From assembly GCF_042242105.1 (NCBI RefSeq), contig NC_092026.1, forward strand, positions 16,976,691 through 17,040,690: 64,000 bases of DNA. The letters are read 5' to 3'. Positions 23,794 to 36,300 of the stretch are shown piece after piece. The position numbers and the translations under genes were made by a program. A model generated the notes under the pieces. That model was given only the letters and a program-made list of their open reading frames with translations. It searched no databases and was not told the DNA's origin. This stretch comes from Pempheris klunzingeri. Taxonomy: Eukaryota > Chordata > Actinopteri > Acropomatiformes > Pempheridae. The first letter of the stretch is position 1. Every line of letters starts with the position of its first letter.

Positions 23794-26504
23794 GCTCAAA
23801 ACAACTCATGGTCAAAGAGATTAACTTTTTTTAAATATATATATATATATACATATAAGCATATGTCAACAAAATATGCAATATTTTTAGGTAACTCACA
23901 GCCTCTGCTTCAATTGAACAACCCAGAAGCCAATTTCGTTACACATTTACCACCACAGTGAGAAGAGCAAAACTAAGTTTATAAAATTAAGACAATGTTT
24001 CAATGTATCATTAGCCTACACCTACAGTCACTTGATCTGCAGTTTTTTAACATAAATATGAAAAATACCAAACATCATCTCATTAGATTCTTATTTATAA
24101 GTAGAGCGTGTGGCAATATTCCTTATTTCCTTTTCTCAGACATAATTCAACTGTAGCCCAACAAAGTGTTTCATAGGCCAAACAGCACAGGTCGACTTCT
24201 TGGACCTGTGGTATCTGTCCAAGTTCAGTCTTTATGCCACCTGAATTTATTGTTGTTGTTAGCTCAATAGCTAGCTAGCTAATTAACTACTTTTCACTAC
24301 AGATGACATTACTATTTATTATATTATTTATTTGCATTATTTCTAACAGACAACATAATTTGAGAGTTTTTGTGAGCAGATTCAAGCTGTAATCACTGAC
24401 CTGGGAATGTGACAAAAAATTATATAAAATATGAAAAATATATGTGTCAAAATGGACTACAGGTTTTTCACATTTTCTTCAAATACAAATTATTTTGTGC
24501 TCATGGTTGTGCAGACGTTTTGACTCCGATACAAATTCCACTCTACAAATGCTCAGAGGTGTTGAAACACTTTAACAGCACTCTGTTTCACTGACACACT
24601 GACGCCACGCAGCTCTTAAACCTCCAAACTAAAAGCAGACTGGGAGTATTGAACTGCCTGACGGGCAATACGTGACTGTAGCTGCTATGAAGCTCTTATT
24701 CAAGTGTTAGGCCTACTAATATGATTTTAACCAAAGCTAACATTTGCTCATGATATTTCGCTATTTATCTTTCTAAGTGTTTAAATTGAAGAAAAACATA
24801 GAACTAATAGTAACAACGTAACCATATTCATGAATTGATAATAGTTTATAATGATTGGGGATGTGTTTTTTTTATTTATTAGTTGTGTGATCGATGAACA
24901 TATTCCTTTGAAATGCACTTACGTTGACTGAATGAAGTTGGTTTATGCTTTATGTGACGATAGAGACATGGCACCTGCTTAGAATAGCATCAAGTGTATT
25001 CAAGTCATGACCCACATACATGAAAAGTACAATTTCTTACTGTCTCATTATTCAGTATACACCGTGACTAACATGAGGAAATATACTGTCATGTTACCTC
25101 TGTGGAAAACTCAAATTTCTAATTATTTTTGTCAAAAGTAGCACATCACAAGTTTAGCTTGTATTGATGTACTGAGTACGAAGAAGGGCTGTGTGTACTA
25201 ATGATCCCTGAATTATGTGCCTGATTTTGATTGTCGTCCGCACACTTCTCTGAATCTCTTTAGACCATCTAATTGGATCTGATGGATGTGGGTTGGAAGA
25301 GCTGAAAGCTCATTTTGTAATTAACTGTGTAAAGAACTTTGAGGCTGTGTAATGTATGTAAAGCTGATTTTTACCTATTTTTTGTAATGTATTTATATTG
25401 AAAGACCATTTCAGTGACTCTCATGACAGCCATAACAAGATATGATCTTATTACATAAATATACTGTGTTCATTTTTATATAAAAGACTATATAAAACCT
25501 AATTGTCTGTGTTGCATTTAGGTTGATAATTTCATGGATTTATTTAAATGGTAATAAAACTCTTTTCCATATTTGTGGGTTTTCCAACTCTCTGTGCAGT
25601 TCAGATAGTTGGATGACACATGTTTTGGATTATCCTGAAAAATGTACGAGGGCTCTATAATCATTAGCAGATTGCCATTTACTTATTTCAACATTTAATA
25701 TTTATAGATATGGTTTTGAATATGCTTTGTTGTAAAGAAAAAAAATTCAAAACTGTGCTGTGTCTCTCCATTTTCACATGAGGAACCAGTTAGCTGATTT
25801 GACCTCATTACAAGGCAGGGCGCAGCTAAATCTCTCTCTCTCTCTCTGAGTCCATGTGTATGAAAAAAAAACAGGACAGATGTGCACAAACCTCTGCATC
25901 TCCATGGCTGTGTGTCCCTGTGAGTGTATTGCCCTTTAAAGCTTGAATTTGTTAATAATGCCTCCACAAATGCAACACAATCACATAAAACCCCTCAACA
26001 ACGTAGCTGATTGATGATTTCATCTATTCACAGGAGTGTGTTAGAGTAGAGACTCATGCACAAAGAAGTACTACGCAGTTAAGTCGTGGTGTGATTTGTC
26101 ACCCAAAAAAAAGCTACTGTAGTCGTGGAAAAATCCAATAATTAATAGTGCACAGCCATAAAAACAAACAAACTGGAATCTTCATTTTTTCGTTATTTTT
26201 GTGTATGTTCCATCACTGTGACACAACTCTTCCTCCGCCAAGACGTCAGTCACAAAAATGTTTTATTACGTTTAGATTTCAGTGCCGAATTCAAGTGAAT
26301 AGTTGAGCGCTGCCACATTTTCAGTTTGGAAAAAAATCATCAAGGGTGCCAATTTGGACTTAGCCCCAAAGAGATTTCCTCTCTCTGGTTGTCGGGGTGG
26401 TCAAATCCAACTCTGACCAGCTGGGATAGAGGGATAATCTGTGTGTAAAAAAAAAAAAATCACTTGTTTTAATTACACACTCACAAACACACAAATGCAT
26501 GCGC

Positions 26505-26505
26505 C

Positions 26506-26550
<45 letters not shown>

Positions 26551-26552
26551 CC
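26505..26552. repeat. CT microsatellite
   Basis: About 48 bp of (TC)n with a single TTT interruption, followed by a CA-rich stretch. Intergenic. Confidence 0.9.
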
Positions 26553-28640
26553 TCTGTCTTTCACACACGTACATACAGTACACATGGATATACATGCATG
26601 AGAACACAACTACCATACACACGCACACACTATACTTTTGCCATCCATCCCCATAATAGACAGATGCTTACTTGAATTTAATTTGGGTTTGTGTGTGAAG
26701 TGCCAGAAAAATGTGACTTGACTGGATGTGACTTGGTAATTGATCTGATTTTTAAGCGTTTGGACATGTGGCGGAGATTAAAGGTTCATCAGAGAGAGCA
26801 AACATTTTTAAAAAGATTAAAAAGGCACTATGTCTAATTACAAAATGCACCAGCACACAGTAAAAGACAGCAATGTCAATGCAATGCATTACAAATTGTC
26901 TACATATATATATATATATAATGTGGACATGCTGAAGTCTAATACAGAAGATATTTGATGAACTGCCTGTATTTCATTTATTCAAATAACATTTAGTTAA
27001 GTGAAGGTCATCATGAGTCACATCGAGTCTCGTCATCATCAGTCAAAGAGGTCAAAGGGAACGCTGTTCATTTTCATTTTATTCATTCATTTTCAACACG
27101 ATAGTCTTTATAATCTATATAGATGGTGTCTTTAAAGCCGTCCATCGCTGGAGTCGACTTAAACATGAGAAATTTATGAGCTACTCGAAGTCAATATATA
27201 GTATAGTATAGTTTGGGTAATCATTATTTACTATAGTTATTACTTTTTATTACTTTATTGTAATATCTATCTGTATCTATAAGTGCCCCACCATGTTCAC
27301 CTGCTAGTTTTTAGAGGAAAAACAGCTACCTGATGAGGCTGAAAACAGGATGAACCACAACAATAAAGTTGTGGATGTAAAGTGGAAACAACTAGATGAA
27401 AAACCTCTATATATTGAGTTTACAAGCTACATTTGTTAAAATCTAAATTCAGAGTTACACTTTGTCTATATATTAGTTATGATTGCAAGTTGTTATGGTT
27501 GCAACTTGTGCTGCTGATTGGCTGTTGGCGATGACAAAGTAAAAACTGGGGTTGGCCTCACTAAAAAGGCTGAGAATCCCCAAAAAAGAGGAGTAGAGGA
27601 AATAGCCTTTTTAGGTACAAGAGGGCAATTGTGTCAGTCACCATGCACTGCGGGGATTTACTTGGTGTCATGGTGGCTAACGCTGCCCAGATGGTCTGAT
27701 GAGGCAAAAATCTAATTACTTTTCCCCATGGTTCTTTTATTTGTGATTACTGGGCCTCCCATGATAGATAGTCTTCACTGCCACCACCAGGGGACTTGTG
27801 CATCTACAGATGAGTTTGAGTAAAACCAGATTCACCAGATTCAGAGTGTTGGCATCTTCACCCTGTGTCTAACTGGAGAACATGTGGTGGAGACTTCAGA
27901 GGCCAGAATGAACTTTTCATAAACACAGTAATGCTCACTTTAGATAGAAAAATAGATCCACTGCACAGTTACTAAAATTGATTAAACTAAAGAAATAGCC
28001 AAACTGAACAATGCTAAAAGAAGATGTAACACACAAACAAATCTTTGTATGATTTTTCCTGCTCTATTCAGTATGATCTTAGGTTTTAAATCAGTGTTAC
28101 AGATATGAAGTCAAATGTAGGCTGCTGAACATGATTTTCCACATTTACATGTTTGTAAGTGTCTCTGGAAGTGGCTGATCTTAAAATGTACATGTCCACA
28201 TTACGGCTACATTACTAATTTTTGCTCTTGTCAGACTAATGTATATTATCTTGTTAGCTTGTGATGATTAATGTGTACATCATTTTAATATCTTACTGTT
28301 ATCTTGATTCTATTTTGTGTTATTGATCTTAATCTGGTCGGCGATACAGGTTATAAGTAAAGCTACGAAATAAATGCAGTGGAGTAAAACTGCAATATTT
28401 GCCTCTGAGGTGTAGTTGTAGGATTAAGTAGTAGAGGTTGCAGAAAATTATTGAACAGCAGCACTTGAGTAAAGAAGAATCAAGAATTGGGTCTACTTTT
28501 TGTTGTTGATTACTTTTAAATATGGTTACTTCCCCGCACTGCCTTTTCATGGTGAGAAATTGTGTTACTTTTATGTGGTAATCAATAATTAGTAATTCAT
28601 CTGAGTCGGATAAGTTGAAAGAAACGATGGAAATGAGGAA

Positions 28641-28924
28641 ATGACATGGAAACTGTACATCCCGAGCTACTATAGCTGTGTTTGGCTGAGGAAGCAGCAG
28701 ACGGTGGGTGGCGCTAAAGCTACTGGATGTCACAGGAAATTTACCACACGAAGAAGAAGAGTCAGGAAGTGCTCGGCTGCCTGTGACAGCCAGCGAGAAG
28801 CGAACAGAGAAGTGTTGGATTAGAAACTAATTTTCACAACAAGTCACCACAGGAGGAAGAAACATTCAATTAGGACACACTCCTCAGTCTCAGTTACACT
28901 CTTGTAGCTCTGCGGGGGAATAAA
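28641..28924 (+). promoter_or_regulatory. Probable promoter/5' UTR region of the first TIN2-like zinc-finger gene
   Basis: This 280-bp stretch immediately upstream of the ATG is richer in G and C than its surroundings. It contains purine-rich AGGAAGTG (ETS-like) near 28762-28770. There is no TATA box at a fixed spacing. The start site cannot be placed from sequence alone. Confidence 0.35.
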
Positions 28925-31900
28925 ATGGGTAACGTTTGCTATTTTGTTGGGCTCGTGTTGGTTTGTTTTGATGTTGTTAGCTTGCCTGCTAACAGCAACT
29001 TCCTAGCTTTGATTTACCAAACTAAGAGCATTCATAACATTTCCTGGAAATTTTTGATAAGATGTAACCCGAGGGAAGAAGCCGGTGCAGTTTGTACCAT
29101 ATTTATTTGTGCCACCTAAAGGGTTTCATGTAGTTGAGCTCTCTTTAAATCTCATTCTTACATTTAGGTTAAAATTCATTTTTCAAGAGAGACCAAGTCA
29201 AGAATGCAGCATTAAAACATATCTAAGCACACCAATAGGCTCAGAAAATCTACTACTATATTTAATATCAAAGAATAAAAACAACTAATACTTCATGCAG
29301 TTTTTGCTACTGCTGTCACACGTTATGTGGTTTATATGACTGCTGTCTGATCTAAAGCTTATGTGTTAAAGGATTAACAGGCCACTGTGCTTATTACCTC
29401 AGTATAACTCTCTGCCACTAATGGGGAGACTTTACATCATGGTATAGATACTTTGTGTGTCTGATGGGAGAGTGCAATATTTCTTCCACTTTAACAGTAA
29501 TGCCACAGTCACCTCCTCCTCATTGCAGAGAGTCCCCAGCCCCTGTCCTCTCTGAGGCTCCTGGTTCCACCTCTGCGGATGATGTCAGCTGTGATGTGGG
29601 AGGTGGTTCGTCTGAGGAACACTAAGCATTATAGGAAAGTGGAGGAGTTTGTGCTCTTGGTAACTGAAGCCATCCCTGACGTCTTGACAGACAGGCAGAC
29701 CAGGCTGCTCACCCTGGGCTTAAGAACAAAGGTAGATTACACACATGTGCTATATATTAACAGTCTGTTGGCTCATTTTCAGCAGATGTGAGCTTTAAGA
29801 TGGAATATGTGTATCATGCCGACCTATCTTTCGTTGCTAATATATGTCTGATGGAGGAAGTGCGGTTTTTTTAATCTTTTTACGAGGATTATGTTTCACA
29901 CAGCGTCTAACCATGTAGTGCAAAACAGAATGAAAGCATCATTGTTGAGGAGATAAAAAAAAAAAAAGACTCAAACACAAGAAACACATCTGTAAATCAT
30001 ATTCTGCTATCACTGTGTTTTAGTACACAAGCAGAAAGTAACATGAACAGTGAAGAGCTGGCTGAGTTTTAGTACTTGTCAGTGACTCTTGCTCAATGTC
30101 TTTTCCAGATGACATTACAGATGTTAAGTACTGAACAGTCAGAGGATCTCAGAGGTGTAAAAAAACTCTTGAACAACCTTCTGCCATCGAGCTTGAAACA
30201 GGTGTGTGACTTTTTCGATTGTGGACAGTGAATGATGTCTGTTTAGTAAGCGTTATGCTCATTTCAGATGTGTATATTTTACTTGATAGGCTGATCCAGG
30301 AAATGAAGCTCTTGAAGCCAACTTTGTTAGACTCATTCAAAGACTCCTGGAGGACCCAAAAGGGAGAGAACACTTCCTCAAGGTGTGTCTCTCTCTGCTT
30401 TGGCCCCAGTGTTACTCTGGACATGAAAAAGAGCAGTTTCATTGATTGTCAAATGATGCAGAAACATGAGGTTTTACATGTTAAAACTTTCCACTTGACA
30501 GAATGTGTTTCCTGTGGAGTATGGGCCTGATTTTGATACAGCTCTGGAGACACTGGTTTGTCAGTTCTTCACCAGACTGGAAGGGCTGCTGCTTATACCA
30601 GACTTTAAGCAGGTCAGGGCAGCATCTTATGCCAGGAAAATTGCAGTTTATATTTCATTTCCAGAGATTGGTTTTTGTCTGGCTCCAGTTTGTCAAAATA
30701 ATGGTTTTGTGTGTTTGGTAAAGACCGCAGTGTGGATCAGTGACACCCCCTCTGTGCTGGAAGAGTACACGCAGTGTGTATCTAAGCTCGATGACATCAA
30801 AGTGCTGCTCAGAAGCAGGATCCACCGTGGTAAAATGACCAGAATGGATACCAGTGGTAAGTCTGTCTACATGGGATGCCAGCCAGGTTTTTTATTAGCA
30901 GATTTGTGCTGAAACACTCATAAATAGTAGAGTGATTTATCAGGCTAAAGTGCCAAATATTTGCTGGCTTGTGAAATGCAAACATTTTCTGTTTCTTCAT
31001 CAATGTAAATTGTAAACTGATGTGACTGATATGATTGGTACAGAATGGTCTACAGATGAATTGGTAACCACTTTGAACTAGAAGAAATGTAAATAAGTAA
31101 TTCTCTCACTTTTTTACTTTCTCTTTTCAAACAGCGTCCTCCCCTTCAGAGCAGCGGCTCTTCTCATCACTATCGCTCCCTGCTTCAATGCAAGAGGCCA
31201 AAGATGTGGAATGTAACATGCAAACGTTTGACAACCAAAGAGAATCTGAGGATTCGGGGGTACAGGATGCAAGGTGGCCATCTGAGGAGGGAACTAACTC
31301 CCTGGACAGCAGCAATGCAGAGCAAACAGCAGGCGGGAGATACAGTGACAGCACTCCTGATGCTCACGTCGCGGAGGAGTGCGATGACGGAGCTTCAGCC
31401 ACTGGCAGAGCTCCCTCCACATCTGCCCAGAGTCCTGCGCTGTCCGGCTCCGTGATCGGCGCTCCACGGCAGAGAGTTGCACACAAATGCCCTCAGTGTG
31501 GAAAGTGCTTCATCTACCGCTATGAGCTCCTGGAGCACCAGAGGCTGCACACTGGGGAAAACCCTTACAGGTGCTCTCAGTGCGGGAAGGCCTTTAGGAG
31601 GACTTCTGACTTGTCAACTCACAGGCGGACTCAGTGCGTGAAAGCAGCTTATATCTGCATCAAATGTGGGAATAGCTTTCAATCTATACAGGACAAATTT
31701 AGACACCAGTGTGTTCATAGTGTCCAAAAGTTTGACTGCTCTCAGTGCGGAAAAAGCTTTAAGAAAATGCACCTGCTGGGCAAGCATGAGCTGACTCACA
31801 CACACAACCGTATCTTCACGTGCAGACAGTGTGGGGAAGTGTACCCCACTATGAGTGAGCTGAGATCCCACCAGAAGATTCACCCTCCCGAGCTGTCCAA

Positions 31901-32498
31901 TCAGTGCGTGCAGTGTGGGAAGTTTTTCAGCTCGGTTGCCTGTTTGACAGCCCACGAGCTGCGTCACAGGCAACAGAGAACGCAGATATGCGCACGCTGT
32001 GGCAAAGCTTTCAAGAACAAACATGACCTGAATCTCCACATGCGCAGCCACACAGGCGAGAGGCCGTTTCAGTGCACGTACTGCGGGAAACGTTTCTCTG
32101 TGTCAGGAAACCTGAACATACACATAAGGACCCACACGGGCGAGAAACCGTACCTGTGCTCTGACTGCGGCAAGGCTTTTGTTTCGGCCGGCGAGCTGCA
32201 GATACACAGACGCACCCACACGGGGGAAAAGCCATACAAGTGCACTGTGTGTGGGAGGGGATTCACCATGGCGAGCAAGGTGACACTCCATATGCGCGTT
32301 CACACAGGGGAGCGCCCTTATGTGTGCTCTGAATGTGGGAAGGGCTTTTCACGTGGAAGCGAACTGAAAAAACATACCATGAACCATACAGGGGTTCGAC
32401 CGTATGCTTGTCAGCTGTGTGCAAAGACTTACACATGCCTCAATCACCTGAAGAGACACCTGAAAACTCACAGTGTAGTCCAAAACCAGTTGGTCTAA
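28925..32498 (+). CDS. TIN2 N-terminal-domain/C2H2 zinc-finger fusion protein, 12 fingers (gene 1)
   Basis: Seven coding exons: 28925-28928, 29529-29731, 30109-30201, 30290-30382, 30502-30612, 30724-30856, 31135-32498 (666 aa, phases all match). Exon 1 is only ATG G; the split codon gives Met-Glu-Ser-Pro. Residues about 15-200 match the TRFH-like N-terminal domain of TIN2 (TINF2_N): W-VV-R-H-EF at the start, GL-[KR] at the first exon end, and EYG-x2-F-x2-A-x-E-x-L-V in exon 5. Residues 213-330 are acidic and Ser-rich. Residues about 331-656 hold twelve C2H2 fingers with TGEKPY-type linkers. The likely product is a nuclear DNA-binding protein with a protein-interaction head. Whether it touches telomeres or shelterin is unknown. 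It is a tandem paralogue of the gene at 33353-37504. Confidence 0.9.
29529..30856 (+). other. TINF2_N-like (TRFH-fold) domain exons of gene 1
   Basis: Exons 2-6 (203, 93, 93, 111, 133 nt). Seen: SAVMWEVVRLRNTKHYRKVE, then LTLGLRTK, then NFVRLIQRLLED, then VEYGPDFDTALETLVCQFF. In human TIN2 the matching features are a Trp-x-Val-Val-x-Arg helix, LCMGLKAK, and EYGEPFLAAMEKLLFEYL. In TIN2 this domain adopts a TRF-homology-like fold that binds TPP1 and TRF2. It is predicted all-helical. The similarity is by eye; a profile search (Pfam TINF2_N) would settle it. Confidence 0.8.
31488..32472 (+). other. Twelve-finger C2H2 array of gene 1
   Basis: Twelve C-x2-C-x12-H-x3-5-H units. Fingers 7-12 have canonical TGE[KR]P[YF] linkers; fingers 1-6 have irregular linkers. 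Finger 2 ends in Cys instead of His (HRRTQC). Finger 10 (CTVCGRGFTMASKVTLHMRVH-type) and finger 12 (CLNHLKRHLKTH) are nearly identical in the paralogue. Confidence 0.95.
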
Positions 32499-33109
32499 CT
32501 CCATTGATTACCATATGCAGTTTTTTCAGATGAATATTGCATTATGCAACCAGCCTGTATTGACTGTTTTACACTCACCCTCTATGTAAAGGACTACGTT
32601 TCTAAAGTTCTTGTTTCACAGACTCATCCTGACATTTAATTGTATTACTTTTGTCGTCTGATGTCCTAAAATCAGTGTTAAAAGGGTCTCTAACAAATCA
32701 CACAACAGCAAACGATAAATCACAACAAGGCTACTGGTTGGTTCTTGACATCAGTACGATTCATACTTGCATCCAACTGGAAATATCCTGCAGTGGTCTC
32801 CAGTGATATCAATACTCTCATGTTTGTGATTTCTAATCATGATGATAATAAAACTGAAAGAAATACACTTAAAAATAAAGCTCCTGTAATCCTTTATAGA
32901 GTTTCTTAAAAGTAGAAAATAGAATTATTTCAATGACAGTAAATCTTTTGTAAAGTTTTTACAGATTGTCATTGAAAACCTTTTACCTTACAGCTATCTT
33001 GTGATTTTTAAGATATTACAAAAACAAGAGAGATGAAAGAAAATCCAGTTTATAAATTGTAAATGTTGCTGTTAAGATTTAGTTCTTTAACTGTCCGGAG
33101 AGGCGGTGC
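32499..33109 (+). terminator. 3' UTR of gene 1 with candidate polyadenylation signals
   Basis: AT-rich, non-coding. AATAAA at 32847-32852 and again at 32874-32879, about 350-380 nt after the stop, are the best poly(A) signal candidates. Nothing else was recognised before the next promoter. Confidence 0.5.
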
Positions 33110-33352
33110 ATCTCATTTTGACAGTGGAGTGAGTGAGAATCGCCGCCTCCGGGCTGCCCCGTAAGAGAAATCAAGCCTCCCCGTTGGAAGCTGACAGTGA
33201 CTGGGCCAACGCTCCCCAGAATGAACAACGTGTTTCAGGAAGAAGTTGGCGCCTGAGGCCCCGTATGCTGTTAGCTAGCACGCTAACCGAAGCTATGAGA
33301 GAGATTTCAACGTAACGATTTTTCTCTCAGTTGTTTATGTCAGAATTCCACA
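33110..33352 (+). promoter_or_regulatory. Probable promoter/5' UTR of the second TIN2-like zinc-finger gene
   Basis: GC-richer, CpG-containing stretch just before the ATG at 33353 (for example CGCCGCCTCCGG near 33141). No clear TATA box. The gap between the genes is only about 850 bp, so this promoter follows closely on the upstream gene's 3' UTR. Confidence 0.4.
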
Positions 33353-36300
33353 ATGAACGACATGGGTACGTATTATTTTGCGAAGCTCGGCAAACCGATA
33401 TATTTTTCGGTTCAAATGAGGCTACACGAATAGCTAAAGCGAAGGATTAGCCGAGGCTCCACAGGCCTCGACTAATCCCTGGAACAAGAATTGGTTTCCC
33501 CATTAATAAGCCGGTTTTACCAGGCAGCATTAGCGGCCTTCTGGCTAGTCTGGTAACGTTTGCTAACGCTTTGCCTTGGCCACAAACAACAACCTTTACC
33601 TCGACTTTAAAGGCGTTTTTAAAATGTGTCAAACGCAACACAACTGTTCAGTCTTTTTGACTAACGTTATGCTACCAGGTAGCTGTTTCTGAGCGGATAC
33701 TGTTCAGTATATTGGCTAACGTTACTCACTATGTGATACATCCCCTGTGCACAGTGTGCGGTGCAGTGTAAAAACACTGAATATGCTTGGTTTAGCATTT
33801 CAGGACTATTCCAACATTAAAGGTAGTAGCATGCTATAAGTGTACGTGTGCACACAGGCTTGGTGCATTAGATAACAGCATCCTGTAGGGATGTAATTCA
33901 CACTTTTGTTTGTGCATCCTAATGGAAAGTATGCAGACTTTAAAGTTACATGCCGTACTAATGAGGAAATGCTTTTCTAGTCTCTCATCAGCACTGGAGT
34001 CTGCTCCTCTTCCTCCTAAAAAGTTATATAAAGTTAAAGAAGCATTAAATCTAATCTCTAAAACCTCAACATCTTCTCCACCATCAAAAATTAACATATT
34101 TCTAGTGAACTGCGGGCATGTGTAACAGAGGTTTCAAGGTTCCCTAATTTCTAATTTCTCTTTCAAGAATTCAGTGTCCCCCTGTCCTCTCTGGCACTCC
34201 TGGTCCCACCACTTCGCCTGATGTCAGCAGTGATGTGGGAGGTGGTCCGCCAGCGGAACATAAAGCACTATGGGAAACTGGAGGAGTTTGTGTCCATGGT
34301 AACAGATGCAGTTCCTGAACTGATGAGCAAAAGAGAAGGGAGGCTGCTCTCACTGGGCCTGAGAGCAAGGGTAAGTGTTTGGAAATGTGTGGTCCATCAC
34401 CGACTCACAGAAGAGACCAATAAAAAGGTGTTCTGGAAACATTAAAATCATGAAATACATTTCCTCCAGACAACTCTTGAACTGTTGCGTTCTGAACACC
34501 CCGAAGATCTCAAGGCTGTTGAGACACACCTCAACCGAATCCGATCTTCTTGCATTGAGGAGGTGAGTGTTTATATTGGCTGATTGTATAACTGAAAGTT
34601 AACGAGTCCATTAAATAGTCGATCCAATTTATTGACTGGTTCCCACTTCTCAAATGTTGGGATTTTCTGCCTTTTTCTCTCTTATATGACAATATCTTGG
34701 ATATCACTGAGTTTTTGATTATGTGCATGTTTCACTATTTCCTGATATTTTATTGATTAAACAAAAAAATTCAGCAGATTGAGCAATAATGAAATCATTT
34801 TAGTTGCAGCCCTAGTTTGTTGTTTCATGTCTTCTTCATATTCATGTGATATTTCATTTGTCTAAAATCATCCGTGTTTTGTTTTCTGACCCAGACAAAT
34901 GATCCTGTAATTGAAGCACCAGAGGCGAACTTTATGAAGCTGGTACAAGGCCTCATTGAAGACACTGATGGCAGAGAACACTTCCTCAAGGTAAAATGAA
35001 TATTTTATTTAGAAGATCAATAATAAGATCTCCCAGAATTCAAATGATCGAAATCCCTTTCCTTATCACAATTTTACCTGACAAAATGTGAGAAATGTCT
35101 GATCATGAAGGATAATGCACATGTGCTGAGGGTGTCTGGCTGTTTCTCTCCCGTCTGGCAGAATGTGTTTCCGGTGGAGTACGGCCCTGACTTCGACACA
35201 GCACTGGAGACCCTGGTTTGCGAATTCTTCACCAGACTGGAGGAGCTGCTGCCAATACCAGATTTTAAACAGGTGCAAGGGCTGTTTCTGAGCGATTAGA
35301 AAATAATGTCATTCAATAGGAGCACTCCCAGCTTGAAATCAAAATGTCTCTTTTTTTTTTTTTTTGTGCTTGTCTTGAATAGACTGCATCCTGGATCAGT
35401 GCTGCCCCCTCTGTCCTAGAGGAGTACATGCAGTGTGTCTCAAACGGGGATGATCTTAAATTTCTTCTCCAAAGCAAACAGTGCCACGGGAAATTGGCTA
35501 AAAGTAGTGTTGGTATGTGCACAATCTACTACATACTACTGAACATACAGTGTACTAGTTGAAGAAGACGGAGTCAGTTGTATTAACACTTTGTTGTTGT
35601 CATTTGCTCCTCATATTTTCCCTGCAGCTCCGTTTCAGTCAGATGATCTTCTCATTCCCTCTCTGTGTCTCCCTCCATCGCTGGAAGTGGCCATCGCTTC
35701 CCACCCGAGCGGTTGTGATGATGAAAATAACGACGTTCCTCAGATCGTCATGTTCGATGAGGAACTGTCCACGAACCCTTCCACGTCAACCGACTTCCCC
35801 GAATCACCAAAAAGGCCCGACATCTCGTCGTCTCCTCGAAGGAGGCAGCAATCTGCGATGCACAAGTGCCCAGAGTGTAACAAGTGCTTCAAGCATCAGT
35901 CCGTCCTCATCGAACACCGGAGGGTCCACAGTGGGCTGCAGCCCTACAACTGCTCTGAGTGTGGGAGGGCTTTCAGAACAGCCACTCTGCTGGCGGGTCA
36001 CAGGCTGCGGAAATGCAAAAACGCTGCATATCTCTGCATTAAGTGTGGGAACAGTTTTCCAACCTCACTGGACAAATTCAGACACCACTGCCCAAAACGG
36101 GGTCGTAACCACGATTGCGGGCACTGCGGAAAGAGCTTTCAAAAGTCTAGCAGCTTAAAGGAACACCTGCTGACTCATGTCCAAAGCCGCCTCTTCAAGT
36201 GCAGTCATTGTGGGGTAGGTTTTTCAGGCATCGGCGACCTGAAGTATCATCAGCAGGTAGATCATGATAAGCCTTATCAGTGTAAACAGTGTGGAAAGAG

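Larger units (their letters stand above)
23732..28640. other. 3' UTR and intergenic DNA between the sodium channel and the first zinc-finger gene
   Basis: No gene recognised on either strand. AT-rich sequence with a possible distal AATAAA (25553-25558), a CT microsatellite at 26505-26552, TATA-type simple repeats near 23836 and 26903, and a fragment of the family-B repeat near 28355-28470. All open frames here are short, without a recognisable motif. Confidence 0.65.
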
